64,000 bases of DNA from Rhodopirellula sp. P2 (GTDB lineage Bacteria; Planctomycetota; Planctomycetia; Pirellulales; Pirellulaceae), in NCBI RefSeq assembly GCF_028768465.1, contig NZ_CP118225.1, positions 1,116,001-1,180,000 of the forward strand, read 5' to 3'. The position numbers and the translations under genes are program-made. Positions 1 to 9,485 of the stretch are shown piece by piece; position 1 is the stretch's first letter; each line of letters begins with the position of its first letter. A model generated the notes under the pieces. It saw only the letters and a program-made list of their open reading frames with translations, was not told the DNA's origin and ran no database searches.

Positions 1-1170
1 TACATCATCGCTCACGGGGTGTATTCCTGGGTGCCGGAAGAAGTTCGGCAATCGATCCTCGCGATCTGTCAGATGCGATTGTCAACCAATGGAATCGCTC
101 TGATCAGTTACAACACCTACCCGGGTTGGCATCAACGCCAGATGGCTCGCGACATGATGCGCTACCACGCCGATGGGATCGAAGACCCGCATCAACGACT
201 GAGGCATGGCAAAGCCCTGTTGAGTTCGGTCGCGCAGAATGTCCCACCAGGGTCGGCGTACCGCGTGGCTTTGGAGGAGGAACTCAAGGCACTCGACCAA
301 GCCAACGAAGCGTACATCTCTCACGAGCAATTCGAAGACACCAACCGGCCGTGTTACTTCCACGAATTTGCGGCTGAAGCCGGGGCCCAATGCCTGCAGG
401 TCATCGCCGAAGCGGATTGGGGGGACTCCACCTACGAACAGGTTCGTCCCGATGTGGCCGCGGCATTGGCCTCGTTGCCAAAGATTCGCCGCGGCCAAAC
501 CCTGGACTTCTTTCGACGACGAACGTTTCGGCAAACGTTGATGTGTCACGAATCCGTTGCGGTCAGTGAGCAGAGGCAAGCTGCCGCGATGCAGTCGATG
601 CACTTTGTGACCTCCTCGAATCTGCAGGGGGATCAGATCACCGGTACCAATGGGCTGAGCGGGACGGTCGATCATCCCGCGACTCAGCAAGCGCTGGAGT
701 GTTTGGTCGCTGAGTATCCCGCTTCGATGAGTTACCAAGAGTTGTGTGCGGTGGTTGAGACGGACGAGCCCAGTTCGTTGGCAACCTTGCAGGCGGACCT
801 GTTCAACCTCGTTTGCGTGGGATTGGTGTCCGTCAGTGCATCGCCCACGGACGTTTGCCGAGACGTGTCCTCGCACCCGCGAGCCACGGCTCTGGCTCGC
901 GAGCAAGTCTTGCTAGGAGAGACAGTCACGAACCTTCGTCACCAACCCATTCGGTTGGATGACACGACGGCGCACTTGATTCGTTGCTGCGATGGAGAAA
1001 CGGATCACGCGGGGTTGGTCGAACGCATGGTCGCTTACTCGGCGGCCAATGGCGGTCTGGTGGAAGGAGACCAAGTCGTCACCGGGGAAGAGAGCTTGCG
1101 GCCCTTGGTGACTGCCAAGATGACGTCCAATCTGCAGCGACTCGCCGCGATGGCGTTGCTGGTCAGTTGA
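1..1170 (+). CDS. SAM-dependent methyltransferase with regulatory domain, 5'-truncated
   Basis: The reading frame is open from the first base of the window, so the N-terminus, including the SAM-binding glycine motif, lies outside. The visible 389 residues begin YIIAHGVYSWVP, which resembles the segment after motif II of class I methyltransferases, where a catalytic fold passes into a methyltransferase regulatory domain (PF10119-like). Residues such as SYNTYPGWHQRQMARDMM and the later FEDTNRPCYFHEF are typical of that regulatory region. The C-terminal 150 residues look like a helical accessory domain. The substrate cannot be predicted. It is convergent with the MFS gene on the other strand, with a 41-bp gap and no obvious terminator. 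The family call is fairly secure. The GTG at 19 is internal and should not be taken as the start. Confidence 0.8.
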   Translation, partial: YIIAHGVYSWVPEEVRQSILAICQMRLSTNGIALISYNTYPGWHQRQMARDMMRYHADGIEDPHQRLRHGKALLSSVAQNVPPGSAYRVALEEELKALDQANEAYISHEQFEDTNRPCYFHEFAAEAGAQCLQVIAEADWGDSTYEQVRPDVAAALASLPKIRRGQTLDFFRRRTFRQTLMCHESVAVSEQRQAAAMQSMHFVTSSNLQGDQITGTNGLSGTVDHPATQQALECLVAEYPASMSYQELCAVVETDEPSSLATLQADLFNLVCVGLVSVSASPTDVCRDVSSHPRATALAREQVLLGETVTNLRHQPIRLDDTTAHLIRCCDGETDHAGLVERMVAYSAANGGLVEGDQVVTGEESLRPLVTAKMTSNLQRLAAMALLVS

Positions 1171-1211
1171 TGTGGACGCGTGTTTTGCTAGACGGTCTGG
1201 CGAGGGACGGA

Positions 1212-2654
1212 TCAGTTGGCCGGTGGGGTGGACGCTGGCGAGACGGCTGGGGAAATCCGTCGTTCGAGCGAGGGGCGATAGAAGATTGCCACGGGCAGGA
1301 ACAGCACCGCCATCGCGCCGAACACGGTGCTTCGCGGCAGATCAGCGGAGGTCAGAACCGTGTTGAGGATTTGATACAGCACGCCTGACATCACGATCGC
1401 GAAAAAGTTGGCTTGGTTCATGACCGCGATCATGCGGCCTTTGAGTTCCTCGGGCGGACGGGCTTGCAAGAACACCTGAATCGGAATGGCGAAGAAGGCG
1501 GCGGAGGCACCCAACAGCATCAGGACTGGGATCGAACCGCCAAAGCCGAGCAAGTGTCGACCGCCGGGCAGCGAAATCGCCAGCACGACGCAGAAGGCAA
1601 CGACGCCCCACATGCCGATTTGAATCACGACTTTGTCCGATAGCTTTCGGCTCAAGGAACCTGCGGCGGCACCGCCGGCGGCGATGCCAACGCTGATCAG
1701 GGACACCATCAAGCTGGTCTTGGTGTCAGAGATCTCCAGCTGGGTTTTGCCGAGTGAATTGACCGCTTGGATCGTCAGCCCCGCGATCAACCAAAACACG
1801 CACGACGCCAACAGGGCGAGCAACAAGGGCGTGTCGGTCTTCAGCAACGTTCGCATCGGTCGCGGGACGGCCAAGTATTCGGCCTTGAGCTTCAGGGTCG
1901 GATCGGCGGCGGGCAGACGGATGATCAAGAGGCTGGTGATGGTTCCCACAATGGCGATTCCGACGCACACCAGCGAACCGATCCATAAGCCGGAAGCGGC
2001 TTCCATTTGCGGAACGCCGGCGGGAACGATCGAATCCTTCAGCGGACCGGCGACCGCGGTGCCGATGATGATCGCGATGAAGGTGGTCATCAGGACCAAG
2101 CCGTTGCCGCGATTGAGTTGGTTGCCTGACAACATCTCTGGCATGATGCCGTATTTTCCGGGCCCAAAGAACGTGCTTTGCAGGCCCATCAAGAACAGCA
2201 CGATCCAAAGTCCCGCGAACCCGATCATGGGCGTGGCCAAGAATGCGAGCAGACCGAGTCCCATGACCACGATTTCGGCGACCTTGCTGGTCACGATGAT
2301 CGTGCGTTTGCTGTAGCGGTCGGCCAAGTACCCGGCCAAGCCGCCGAAGATGACAAAAGGCAGCCCGAACACCACCGTCGCGATCCCTTGCAAGTCGCCT
2401 CCGCCAGCGGGTTTGGTCGCATCAGCATCGGTCATCTCGCCTGCGACTTCGATGGCGGGTGCTCCCTCGCTGACGCGGCCGTCGGCGACGGTCGCCACAA
2501 CCGCCGTGGGGATGGCCAGTAGCAGCAACAACTGTTTGAACAGGTTGTCGTTGAAGGCACCGAAGAACTGGGTCGCGATGAAACCGAGGAACGAAGGGTG
2601 ACTGAGCGAATCAATCGGCCCATCTTTGGGGAACGCGGCGGGAGAATCTGACAT
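1212..2654 (-). CDS. MFS transporter, LplT-like
   Basis: A 480-residue integral membrane protein of the major facilitator superfamily. It opens with a short hydrophilic N-terminus and then FLGFIATQFFGAFNDNLFKQ, the signature of lysophospholipid transporter (LplT)/AmpG-like MFS proteins, in which the FNDN motif is characteristic. The loop LAGYLADRYSKRTI matches the MFS cytoplasmic 2-3 loop motif. About 12 hydrophobic segments can be picked out. Unlike several bacterial relatives there is no fused acyltransferase or acyl-ACP synthetase domain, since the gene stops after the transporter. The hydrophilic stretch after TM1 (around residues 55-85, DGRVSEGAPAIEVAGEMTD) is an insertion. The substrate is inferred only by family; lysophospholipid flipping is the leading possibility. 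The start at 2654 gives a full-length N-terminus. Confidence 0.8.
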   Translation of the reverse strand: MSDSPAAFPKDGPIDSLSHPSFLGFIATQFFGAFNDNLFKQLLLLLAIPTAVVATVADGRVSEGAPAIEVAGEMTDADATKPAGGGDLQGIATVVFGLPFVIFGGLAGYLADRYSKRTIIVTSKVAEIVVMGLGLLAFLATPMIGFAGLWIVLFLMGLQSTFFGPGKYGIMPEMLSGNQLNRGNGLVLMTTFIAIIIGTAVAGPLKDSIVPAGVPQMEAASGLWIGSLVCVGIAIVGTITSLLIIRLPAADPTLKLKAEYLAVPRPMRTLLKTDTPLLLALLASCVFWLIAGLTIQAVNSLGKTQLEISDTKTSLMVSLISVGIAAGGAAAGSLSRKLSDKVVIQIGMWGVVAFCVVLAISLPGGRHLLGFGGSIPVLMLLGASAAFFAIPIQVFLQARPPEELKGRMIAVMNQANFFAIVMSGVLYQILNTVLTSADLPRSTVFGAMAVLFLPVAIFYRPSLERRISPAVSPASTPPAN

Positions 2655-3147
2655 GGAGATTCAGCTACAGTGGAAAGCGAGTGGAACGGAGAGGGCGGTC
2701 GAGCGGAGTGATTCCTGGGATGGAGAGGCCACTTGCCCATTCTTCGAGTTTTGTTCGTTCACTTCCAGATGAATCCGACAGATGAATCCGATTGGCAGCC
2801 ACCGAAAGCGAGAGATGATTCGAGACGCAAGGTTACCATCGTTGGCGGACCCGTGGTGGTTCGGGTCGAGGGACACAGCGAACAAGGGTTGCGGATTCCG
2901 CGTCTAGGAATGCAGTATTGGTTGCAGTGCCGGTGGTGGCGTCAGGCGTGCGAGAGCGTGTCAACGGCGGATTGAGCTCGCCCCGGCCAAGCGAACTACA
3001 GTGAAATGAAGTCGTGAAACTTGAAAGCCCTGGTTTTTGTGACAATTGCAAGTGGACCGACCCACCAGGACACTCCTATGATCCAAGTGCACCGGCAAGG
3101 ACTCCTCTGCGAGTTCGGGGCGGTGTCGAACTTCCAAGTCAGCTCCT
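2655..3147. other. Intergenic region between divergent genes
   Basis: This 493-bp stretch separates the MFS gene (minus) from the SHOCT-like gene (plus), so promoters for both should lie here. An 80-codon open frame at 2733-2975 has no recognisable domain, and other frames across it are also open, so I do not call it a gene. No repeat, riboswitch or strong hairpin was recognised. Confidence 0.4.
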
Positions 3148-3504
3148 ATGAACGAAGTCTCGGTTGTGACAGATGTGATAGCAAAACCGGCCGTGCAGGC
3201 TGGCATTGCTCTAGTGGTTCTAGCCATCTTGATTGCACTCGCATTTTGGGTGTTGGCAAGGTTGCGCGACTACAACACTGACGACCAGCTAGACACCCCA
3301 GAAGTGTTCGTAAACCTGGAAGAAATGCGACGCAAAGGTGACATCAACGAGGAGGAATTCCGAACTATACAAGCAGCAACGCGGTCAACTTCCGCTTCGA
3401 CGACTGATCCTCCGGTTCCCACAGCCTCCCAGGCCGATTCCGGTCTCGGTTCTTTTCCTTCGCCTCGTTCCGACGAGGAGGGCGAGAATGAATCGAGAAC
3501 CTGA
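3148..3504 (+). CDS. Small membrane protein with SHOCT-like C-terminal segment
   Basis: A 118-residue protein. Residues 1-15 are followed by one strong transmembrane helix (about 16-36, GIALVVLAILIALAFWVLARL). Next comes a cytoplasmic segment (52-75) reading VFVNLEEMRRKGDINEEEFR, which matches the short SHOCT-like pattern (L..L...G.I.eeEF). The C-terminal 40 residues are Ser/Pro-rich and probably disordered. SHOCT-type segments often sit at the ends of small membrane proteins and may mediate oligomerisation; no function is known here. It lies upstream of clpX in the same direction, but 439 bp away, so co-transcription is uncertain. The ATG start is preceded by a weak purine stretch. Confidence 0.7.
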   Translation: MNEVSVVTDVIAKPAVQAGIALVVLAILIALAFWVLARLRDYNTDDQLDTPEVFVNLEEMRRKGDINEEEFRTIQAATRSTSASTTDPPVPTASQADSGLGSFPSPRSDEEGENESRT

Positions 3505-3943
3505 ACGATCAAGGCACCGGAGAAACGGTGAGTTGTCGAAAACTACGATCTTGTTGTCACCAAAAAAGCCGTCGATGATTCGCCCTCCCAATTCATGGGC
3601 ATACCAATCATCGGCAACCGATGAAACCCATTACCAAACCACGAGTGGCTCGAGCTTCGAGGACAAGGATGTTCCTTCGGCGCGGGTTGTTGATTCGGAT
3701 GCAAATCCGGGTCGCAATGTGTTGAAAAGCATTCGAGTCGTGGCCGATCCGTTCGATGTGTCGAGTTCTTTTGCGAGAACGCGCCTTCAATGTTCGGTGG
3801 ATGCGAGGAATTGCGTACAATAAAGCGTGAGCACCGAGTTCGGTGTTGACGCTCGATTGCCCGCGAAAACCTCATTGATCGTCATCCGCCGACGCCGAGG
3901 GACGAGCCCGCAATGTTGGACTCATAAAAGTAAGGAGTCGTGT
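3505..3943. other. Region upstream of clpX, probable promoter/leader
   Basis: This is a 439-bp gap. An open frame that could begin at ATG 3488, overlapping the SHOCT gene end, runs to 3823, but its composition (many Arg, Ser and Thr, no pattern) is unconvincing. A TACAAT hexamer at 3816-3821 resembles a sigma-70 -10 box with only a poor -35 (TTCGGT at 3793, 17-bp spacing). If used, it would give clpX a leader of about 115 nt. Confidence 0.3.
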
Positions 3944-5227
3944 ATGCCCACCAAGGAAACTTCGAACTCTCGCCGCGGCAGCGCAGCGACGAAGAAGAAT
4001 GCGTTTTGCAGCTTCTGTCGTAAGAGTTACCGTGACGTCGGTCCCCTCGTCGAAGGCCCCGGAGACGTTTACATCTGTGCCGAGTGCATTGACCTGTGTC
4101 AATCCATTCTGGACCAGGAGCAGCGTCGACGTGGCCCGTCCAAGTCACTGTTCAGCGACATCCCGTCACCGCGGTCGATCGTCGAGCACCTGGACAACTA
4201 TGTCATCGGTCAAGGCTCAGCCAAACGTGTTTTGGCGGTGGCGGTTCACAACCACTACAAACGACTCAGCAGTGGTGCCGACGGCAGCAATGGCGAGGTC
4301 GAGATCGAGAAGAGCAACATCCTGTTGGCCGGGCCAACCGGGAGCGGGAAAACGTTGCTGGCTCGCTCACTCGCTCGCATGTTGAACGTGCCGTTCGCAA
4401 TCGGTGACGCGACCACGCTGACCGAAGCGGGTTACGTGGGTGAAGACGTCGAGAACCTGTTGCTGAAATTGCTGCACGCAGCCGACTTCGACGTCGAAGC
4501 CGCTCAGCGTGGGATTCTGTACATCGACGAAGTCGACAAGATCGGAAGCACAAACGGCAATGTCTCGATCACTCGTGACGTTTCCGGCGAAGGCGTTCAG
4601 CAAAGCTTGCTGAAAATGCTGGAAGGGACCGTTGCCAACGTTCCACCTCAGGGCGGACGCAAGCATCCTGAGCAGCAGTACATTCAGCTCGATACCAGTA
4701 ATATTCTGTTCATCTGTGGCGGAACGTTCGTTGGAATCGAAGAGATCATTCGCCGTCGTCTGGGGCATCGCACGCTCGGATTCGGCGAAGGTGCCAACCT
4801 TCGCAATGAACAAACCCCGGGTGAATTGGTCGCTCAAGTCCAAACCGAAGACATTTTGAAGTTCGGTTTGATTCCCGAGCTCGTCGGACGGATGCCGGTC
4901 ATCAGCTACCTGCAGCCACTCGACTTGGAAGGCTTGATTCAAGTCTTGACCGAACCCAAGAACTCGTTGGTCAAGCAGTACCAAGCGTTGTTTGCGATGG
5001 AAAATTGCGAGCTCGAGTTCACCGAAGAAGCCTTGCATGCGATTGCTGAGAAAGCCGTCGACAAGGGCGTCGGGGCTCGTGGTTTGCGAGGCATCATGGA
5101 AGATGTGATGCTGGACATCATGTACGACCTGCCAGAACAAGAAGACGGGAAGGTCTACACGATTGACGAAGCGATCGTGACCGGGAAGCAAGACTTGTTC
5201 AAAATGCCAACGACCAAGAGTGCTTGA
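3944..5227 (+). CDS. clpX: ATP-dependent Clp protease ATP-binding subunit ClpX
   Basis: ClpX unfolds tagged proteins and feeds them to ClpP. This 427-residue version is close to the usual length. It has the N-terminal C4 zinc-binding domain (CSFC ... ICAEC), the Walker A motif [11 protein letters not shown], the pore-loop region with [15 protein letters not shown], the Walker B IDEVDKI, and the RRRLG segment preceding the IGF-type loop region. I chose ATG 3944 because AAGGAG lies 7 nt upstream at 3932-3937 and the protein then begins just before the zinc domain. The frame is open upstream to a GTG at 3827, but that adds 39 Arg-rich residues with no family match. No clpP or tig gene is adjacent, unlike in many bacteria. 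A secreted unknown follows directly. Confidence 0.96.
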   Translation: MPTKETSNSRRGSAATKKNAFCSFCRKSYRDVGPLVEGPGDVYICAECIDLCQSILDQEQRRRGPSKSLFSDIPSPRSIVEHLDNYVIGQGSAKRVLAVAVHNHYKRLSSGADGSNGEVEIEKSNILLAGPTGSGKTLLARSLARMLNVPFAIGDATTLTEAGYVGEDVENLLLKLLHAADFDVEAAQRGILYIDEVDKIGSTNGNVSITRDVSGEGVQQSLLKMLEGTVANVPPQGGRKHPEQQYIQLDTSNILFICGGTFVGIEEIIRRRLGHRTLGFGEGANLRNEQTPGELVAQVQTEDILKFGLIPELVGRMPVISYLQPLDLEGLIQVLTEPKNSLVKQYQALFAMENCELEFTEEALHAIAEKAVDKGVGARGLRGIMEDVMLDIMYDLPEQEDGKVYTIDEAIVTGKQDLFKMPTTKSA

Positions 5228-5243
5228 GCACTTTGAATCGCCG

Positions 5244-6227
5244 ATGAAACGAATCCATTCGATGGAATCTGACTCGCATCGCCAAACCCGCCTGTTTCAG
5301 GTTGGTTTGGCGATTGCCGTTTGGTGTGGCTGGATCTCCGCAACCTTGCTGCTGTTGTCGGCATCGGGGCCGAATTCGGTCTTCGCCCAGCAACCAATCG
5401 CCAAAGCCACCTGGGGAGTCAATTCCGGAGTCGTTCGACTGCCGCCTGGGTTGGTGGCCCAGTCGATGCCGCGAGATCGCTTCAACCAACTGTTGTTTTT
5501 GGGGACACCCAAGTTGACCCATGGCGATGTCGGCGACGTCACCGATCTGGTGCGTCAGAACAGCAGTCTGTTCGGGTTGGCGATCATGGCGACGGTGGTT
5601 CAAGAGGACGGTGAGTACCAGCTTCGCGAAGTGGGGCTGGGGCATTCCTACTTGATTGGCAAGCGACCAACGATTGTCAATTCAAAGCAGGCAGAATCGC
5701 TGGGAGCGGACCTGGGGATGATCGCCAGTCGCGTGTTGGCCAAGAACGAAGCGATGCTGGACCCGCCGCTTGTCGTGATCCAGACCACGTCGTTGATCGT
5801 CTTCGATGTCACCGCGTTGATGTCGATCAACGCTCAGCATGTCGATCGTCGGATGCGTCATTTGGTTTGGACGCACCCCCAGACGGGGAGGACGGCAATG
5901 GCGGTCTGGTTGCTCAATGAAGAGCTCACGCCGCCCGGGGCACAGCAGTGGGCGATCGAATCGGCGATGCCGATTCATCTCATTCCGGCTGATACGGTGG
6001 AGGATCGCGCCATTCATGTCGATGGAAACGAAATCTCCTGGACCATCCCCAGTGATCGGGCCTTTGCACTGCAGCAATTGCCGGGAAAGACGTCGATTCC
6101 TTGGACTCCCGCGTTGCGAGACCACCTGGGAAATCGAGGGCTGGATGAAGCTTCATTGGGCCGGATGTTGGACGCAATCAACGATGGCATAGCCAGTGCA
6201 ACTGGATCGAGGACGCAAAACAGGTAG
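5244..6227 (+). CDS. Secreted or membrane-anchored protein of unknown function
   Basis: A 327-residue protein I do not recognise. After a charged N-terminus there is a hydrophobic segment (FQVGLAIAVWCGWISATLLLL) ending at FAQQ, consistent with a signal peptide cleaved after an AxA-like FAQ, so the product is probably exported. The mature part has mixed alpha/beta composition, no cysteine cluster and no catalytic motif that I can name. ATG 5244 was chosen. A GTG at 5220 overlaps the end of clpX and would add only eight residues. ATG 5262 is also possible. The close spacing (16 bp) to clpX suggests translation from the same transcript. Confidence 0.6.
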   Translation: MKRIHSMESDSHRQTRLFQVGLAIAVWCGWISATLLLLSASGPNSVFAQQPIAKATWGVNSGVVRLPPGLVAQSMPRDRFNQLLFLGTPKLTHGDVGDVTDLVRQNSSLFGLAIMATVVQEDGEYQLREVGLGHSYLIGKRPTIVNSKQAESLGADLGMIASRVLAKNEAMLDPPLVVIQTTSLIVFDVTALMSINAQHVDRRMRHLVWTHPQTGRTAMAVWLLNEELTPPGAQQWAIESAMPIHLIPADTVEDRAIHVDGNEISWTIPSDRAFALQQLPGKTSIPWTPALRDHLGNRGLDEASLGRMLDAINDGIASATGSRTQNR

Positions 6228-6425
6228 TTTTGGCCTTGCAGACAGGCAGGAAATCGGCATACTGCCGTGCTTCGAAAAATTGCTCCGCCAGGAATCCCGC
6301 GCCCCGTGTTCGGAATCTCACTTTCCAAAGTGCCGGTTTTGGTTCAACGATGATGGCTGCGAACAAGATTTCACCGCGGTTTTCCCCTTCCATCTCCACT
6401 TTTATTGCCCAGGTCGGTCCCCGTT

Positions 6426-7043
6426 ATGACGGACGTCATTCAAGTCACCAAACGTGAATCCACCGGCACGGCCGCCACTCGCCGTTTGCGTCGCGACGGT
6501 CATGTTCCCGCAGTCTTGTACGGTCACGGCGAAGCCAACGAGCACTTGGCGGTACCATCGGCGCAAGTCAAAGGTTTGCTGCGTCACCACAGCAAGACGG
6601 TTCAACTGGCTGGCGATGTCGAAGAGACCGCCTTGGTCAGCGACATGCAGTGGGATCCCTTGGGGATTGAAGTGCTGCACATGGACCTGATTCGGGTCAA
6701 CCTGAAGGAAAAGGTTGAATTGGGCGTTCCAATCGTGCATCACGGCGAAGCCGTTGGTGTTCGCGAAGGCGGCATGTTGCTTGAAAACGTTTTCGAAGTT
6801 GAAATTCGTTGCTCGGCAGGATCGATTCCTGACCACTTGGTTCTGGAAATCGCTGAATTGGGCGTCGGCCAGCACAAACTTGCCAGCGACTTGACGTTGC
6901 CTGAAGGTGTGGAATTGATCACTGACGGAGACGTCGTGATCGCTCACATCGAAGCCCAACGCGATGAAGAAATCGCCGAAGCAGGCGACTCCTTGGCGGA
7001 ACCTGAGGTGATCAGCAAAGGCTCTGGCGACGCAGACGAGTGA
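6426..7043 (+). CDS. rplY: 50S ribosomal protein L25/general stress protein Ctc
   Basis: L25 binds 5S rRNA. At 205 residues this is the long TL5/Ctc form: an N-terminal L25 beta-barrel (about 1-95, including VTKRESTGTAATRRLRRDG and VPAVLYGHG) and a C-terminal TL5 domain with VGVREGGMLLENVFEVEIRC, followed by an acidic tail. ATG 6426 was chosen because it places the family's usual N-terminus (TDVIQVTKR) at the start; the frame is open a few codons further upstream. The stop TGA overlaps the GTG start of pth as GTGA, so the two are translationally coupled. It is the first gene of the rplY-pth-rpsF-ssb-rplI block. Confidence 0.95.
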   Translation: MTDVIQVTKRESTGTAATRRLRRDGHVPAVLYGHGEANEHLAVPSAQVKGLLRHHSKTVQLAGDVEETALVSDMQWDPLGIEVLHMDLIRVNLKEKVELGVPIVHHGEAVGVREGGMLLENVFEVEIRCSAGSIPDHLVLEIAELGVGQHKLASDLTLPEGVELITDGDVVIAHIEAQRDEEIAEAGDSLAEPEVISKGSGDADE

Positions 7044-7612
7044 AGTTAGTCGTCGGCTTGGGGAATCCTGGTCGCAAGTACGATCAGACTCGCCACAACA
7101 TTGGATTCATGGTCGCCGACGCTTTGGTGCGTCGGTTTGTCGGTTCTCCCCCGACGACCAAATTTGAGGGAGAAATCAGCGAGTGTCGCATCGAAAACGA
7201 AAAGGTTTTGGTGCTTTGCCCGCATACTTACATGAACGCCAGTGGGCAAAGTGTCCGCAAGGCAATTGATTATTACAAACTTTCCCCGGAAGACATCCTC
7301 GTCATTTGTGATGACTTGAACCTCGAAACCGGTCGCGTTCGATTGCGACGATCGGGTTCCGCAGGTGGTCAAAAAGGCCTGGTCGACATCATTCGTCACC
7401 TGGGCAGCGATCAATGGGCGAGACTAAAGATCGGAATTGGACGTCCACCAGCAAAATGGCAGGTGTCCGATTATGTTTTGGGCAAGTTTGACAAAACTGA
7501 ATTAGAAGAAATGGAACATGCCATCGTGCATTCCTGTGACGCCACCGCTTGCTGGGTGGCCAAGGGGGTGACGGAAGCCATGAACCGTTACAATGCCGCC
7601 AGCGGCGCTTAG
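7040..7612 (+). CDS. pth: Peptidyl-tRNA hydrolase
   Basis: Pth releases peptides from peptidyl-tRNA that drops off the ribosome. The 190-residue protein shows the conserved N-terminal GLGNPGRKYDQTRHNIGFM, containing the catalytic His of RHNIGF, then PHTYMNASGQSV and ICDDLNLETGRVRLRRSGSAGGQKGL, all diagnostic of the bacterial enzyme. The start is GTG at 7040, sharing four bases with the rplY stop, and the rplY-pth order is conserved in many bacteria. The C-terminal region is slightly reduced but complete. A 41-bp gap precedes rpsF. Confidence 0.97.
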   Translation: MKLVVGLGNPGRKYDQTRHNIGFMVADALVRRFVGSPPTTKFEGEISECRIENEKVLVLCPHTYMNASGQSVRKAIDYYKLSPEDILVICDDLNLETGRVRLRRSGSAGGQKGLVDIIRHLGSDQWARLKIGIGRPPAKWQVSDYVLGKFDKTELEEMEHAIVHSCDATACWVAKGVTEAMNRYNAASGA

Positions 7613-7653
7613 TCACTTTTTTTCCCGTTCCCGCACCTCCCGCGATCTGTCCC

Positions 7654-8076
7654 GTGGCAAAAGTCAACACTTACGAAACGCTGTTCATTCTCGATAGCAA
7701 CCACTACGCACGCGACCCCGGTGGCGTCGCGAAGCAGCTCGAAGAGCTGATCGCCGAGAACGGTGGTGAAGTGCAAGTCAGTCGGATGTGGATGGAGCAA
7801 AAGCTTGCTTATCCAATCGACAAGCACCAAAAAGGCACCTACTACCTGATTTATTTCAGCATGGAAGGTCCCAACTTGACCAAGTTGGCTCGCGCCTTTG
7901 CTTTGGCAGAGCCCGTGATTCGGGAGCTGACCATCCGGTTGGACCCACGTTTGGTCGAGCCCATCCTGGCCAACGCTCGCGGTGAACAGTTCACCGGACC
8001 GGCTGGTGCGGAAGGTGCCGACGAAGAGTCAACCGAAAACTCCGGCGAAGCGGTTGCTGAAACCGCTGATGCTTGA
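7654..8076 (+). CDS. rpsF: 30S ribosomal protein S6
   Basis: A 140-residue S6 with the standard ferredoxin-like core, beginning VAKVNTYETLFILDSN and containing RMWMEQKLAYPIDKHQKGTYYLIYFSM. An acidic 40-residue tail (EGADEESTENSGEAVAETADA) extends past the usual end. GTG 7654 is preferred. The longer frame from 7549 overlaps pth and adds 35 residues with no family resemblance. S6 binds with S18 on the small-subunit platform; rpsR is absent from this block, where ssb and rplI follow. Spacing to ssb is 34 bp. Confidence 0.95.
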   Translation: MAKVNTYETLFILDSNHYARDPGGVAKQLEELIAENGGEVQVSRMWMEQKLAYPIDKHQKGTYYLIYFSMEGPNLTKLARAFALAEPVIRELTIRLDPRLVEPILANARGEQFTGPAGAEGADEESTENSGEAVAETADA

Positions 8077-8110
8077 TCACGACTGATTCGAATTCCGGGA
8101 GGACTCAACC

Positions 8111-8617
8111 ATGGCAAGTTTTAACCGCGTGATGTTGATGGGTAATTTAACCCGTGACATTGAACTGCGTTATTTGCCCAGTGGGATGGCCGTCGCGGAG
8201 TTTTCAATCGCAGTCAACGAAAAACGCAAAGCGTCCGATGGACAGTGGGTCGAAGATGTCTCGTTCTTCGAAATCACGCTTTTTGGACGCACCGCAGAAG
8301 TTGCCAGTGAGTACCTTTCCAAAGGTTCACCGATCTTCGTCGAAGGCCGTCTGAAACAGGACACATGGGAAAAAGACGGTCAGAAGCGTTCCAAGGTCAA
8401 AGTGATCGGCGAACGCATGCAGATGATCGGCGGCCGAGGTGAATCCGGTGGCGGTGGTGGGGGAGGCGGACGACCCGCAGCCTCACGACCCAGTTCGGAA
8501 GCGTCCCGAGTCGACTCGCAACCTTCCAATTACGTCAATTCCAATACTCCTTCCTCGCATGATTCACAACCGACCGGAGACGGCCCAGGTTACGACGAGC
8601 CAGACATCCCGTTCTAG
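8111..8617 (+). CDS. ssb: Single-stranded DNA-binding protein
   Basis: A 168-residue SSB. The OB fold spans about residues 1-108 ([59 protein letters not shown]). It is followed by a glycine run (about 117-124), a Ser/Pro-rich disordered linker, and the acidic tip DEPDIPF that recruits repair and replication partners. The upstream GGGAGGACTCAACC contains a plausible GGAGG ribosome-binding site (8098-8102), one of the clearer ones in the window. It sits between rpsF and rplI, a widely conserved arrangement. Confidence 0.97.
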   Translation: MASFNRVMLMGNLTRDIELRYLPSGMAVAEFSIAVNEKRKASDGQWVEDVSFFEITLFGRTAEVASEYLSKGSPIFVEGRLKQDTWEKDGQKRSKVKVIGERMQMIGGRGESGGGGGGGGRPAASRPSSEASRVDSQPSNYVNSNTPSSHDSQPTGDGPGYDEPDIPF

Positions 8618-8695
8618 CTTCCAAACTGCCGCCTGACGTTCACGTCACCTCCGTTCATCCCGAATCAGAAACCCTTTTTCTTCGACCCCTGAACC

Positions 8696-9241
8696 ATGTC
8701 AAAATCAGCGACTCGGCGTGCGAATAGCCACTTCAAACGTCTTCCAAAAGGACAGAACGGCGGTATCGAACTGCTGTTGATCCACAATGTGGAGCACCTC
8801 GGACGCCAAGGTGACTTGGTCGAAGTCAAATCCGGCTACGCGTTGAACTACTTGTTGCCACAAGGTTTGGCAACGATCGCGACCGACCACCACAAACGAA
8901 TGGTCGAAAAGCACCGCGAAAAATTGCGTGCGATCGAGCTGGAAAAGCTGAAAAGCTACCGCGAACAAGCCGACGAATTGGCCAAGCAGTCGATCACGAT
9001 CGAAGCCAACGCCAACGACGAAGGTCACCTGTACGGCAGTGTCGGCCCTCACGAAATCGTGGATGCCCTCAAGGCCAGCGGGATCACCTTGGCTCAAGAC
9101 CAGATCCGTTTGGAAGGTCCTTTGAAAGAGTTGGGTCTGTACACGGTGAAGATTCACTTGCACAGCGAAGTCGACGCCAGCCTGAAGGTTTGGGTCGTTC
9201 CAACGGTGGCTGCCGAAGGCGGCGAACCCGGCGCCAACTGA
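8696..9241 (+). CDS. rplI: 50S ribosomal protein L9
   Basis: A 181-residue L9. The N-terminal 23S-binding domain starts at about residue 25 with ELLLIHNVEHLGRQGDLVEV and KSGYALNYLLPQGLA. A long connecting helix (KHREKLRAIELEKLKSYREQ) and the C-terminal domain (NDEGHLYGSVGPHEIVDAL) follow. The protein carries a basic N-terminal extension of about 24 residues (SATRRANSHFKRLPKGQNGG) compared with the usual family start. No other good start lies at the domain boundary, so the extension appears genuine. It is the last gene of the block, followed by a strong hairpin and a tRNA gene. Confidence 0.95.
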   Translation: MSKSATRRANSHFKRLPKGQNGGIELLLIHNVEHLGRQGDLVEVKSGYALNYLLPQGLATIATDHHKRMVEKHREKLRAIELEKLKSYREQADELAKQSITIEANANDEGHLYGSVGPHEIVDALKASGITLAQDQIRLEGPLKELGLYTVKIHLHSEVDASLKVWVVPTVAAEGGEPGAN

Positions 9242-9255
9242 TCGGGACTGCGAAT

Positions 9256-9286
9256 TTTTCGTCGTTGCAATCAGCAACGACGAAAA
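9256..9286 (+). terminator. 13-bp perfect stem-loop after rplI
   Basis: TTTTCGTCGTTGC at 9256-9268 pairs perfectly with GCAACGACGAAAA at 9274-9286 around a 5-nt loop, 15 bp after the rplI stop. The arms begin with T4 and end with A4, so the structure could act in either direction. There is no additional T-run after it, so factor-independent termination is likely but not certain. Confidence 0.6.
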
Positions 9287-9379
9287 GCCAAGGTGACGAT
9301 GCAACGATGTTCGACTTCACCGTCGAAGGCGTGCAGCGGTGCTCTTGATTGACCGACCAGGCCTGAGTCTGGTCGCCAC

Positions 9380-9461
9380 GGGGCTGTGGCGGAACTGGCA
9401 GACGCGCTAGATTTAGGATCTAGTTCCTTCGGGAGTGCAGGTTCGATTCCTGTCAGCCCTA
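9380..9461 (+). tRNA. tRNA-Leu (anticodon TAG)
   Basis: A complete class II tRNA cloverleaf. The acceptor stem 9380-9386 pairs with 9454-9460 (one G-U), the D arm has GCG...CGC, and the anticodon stem CTAGA/TCTAG encloses the loop TTTAGGA with anticodon TAG. A variable arm with a TTCG-capped hairpin and a T arm with loop TTCGATT follow. The discriminator base is A, as expected for leucine, and CCA is not encoded. A 7-bp hairpin (CGACCAG/CTGGTCG, 9354-9375) lies just upstream. Confidence 0.96.
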
Positions 9462-9485
9462 TCCCATCTGAACGAGTGAAACCTC

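Noticed and set aside
2733..2975. 80-codon frame between the MFS and SHOCT-like genes
   Set aside because: No recognisable domain, competing frames are equally open, and it covers the expected divergent promoters.
3338..3823. 161-codon frame overlapping the SHOCT-like gene and the clpX upstream region
   Set aside because: It overlaps a better-supported gene out of frame and has low-information Arg/Ser/Thr composition.
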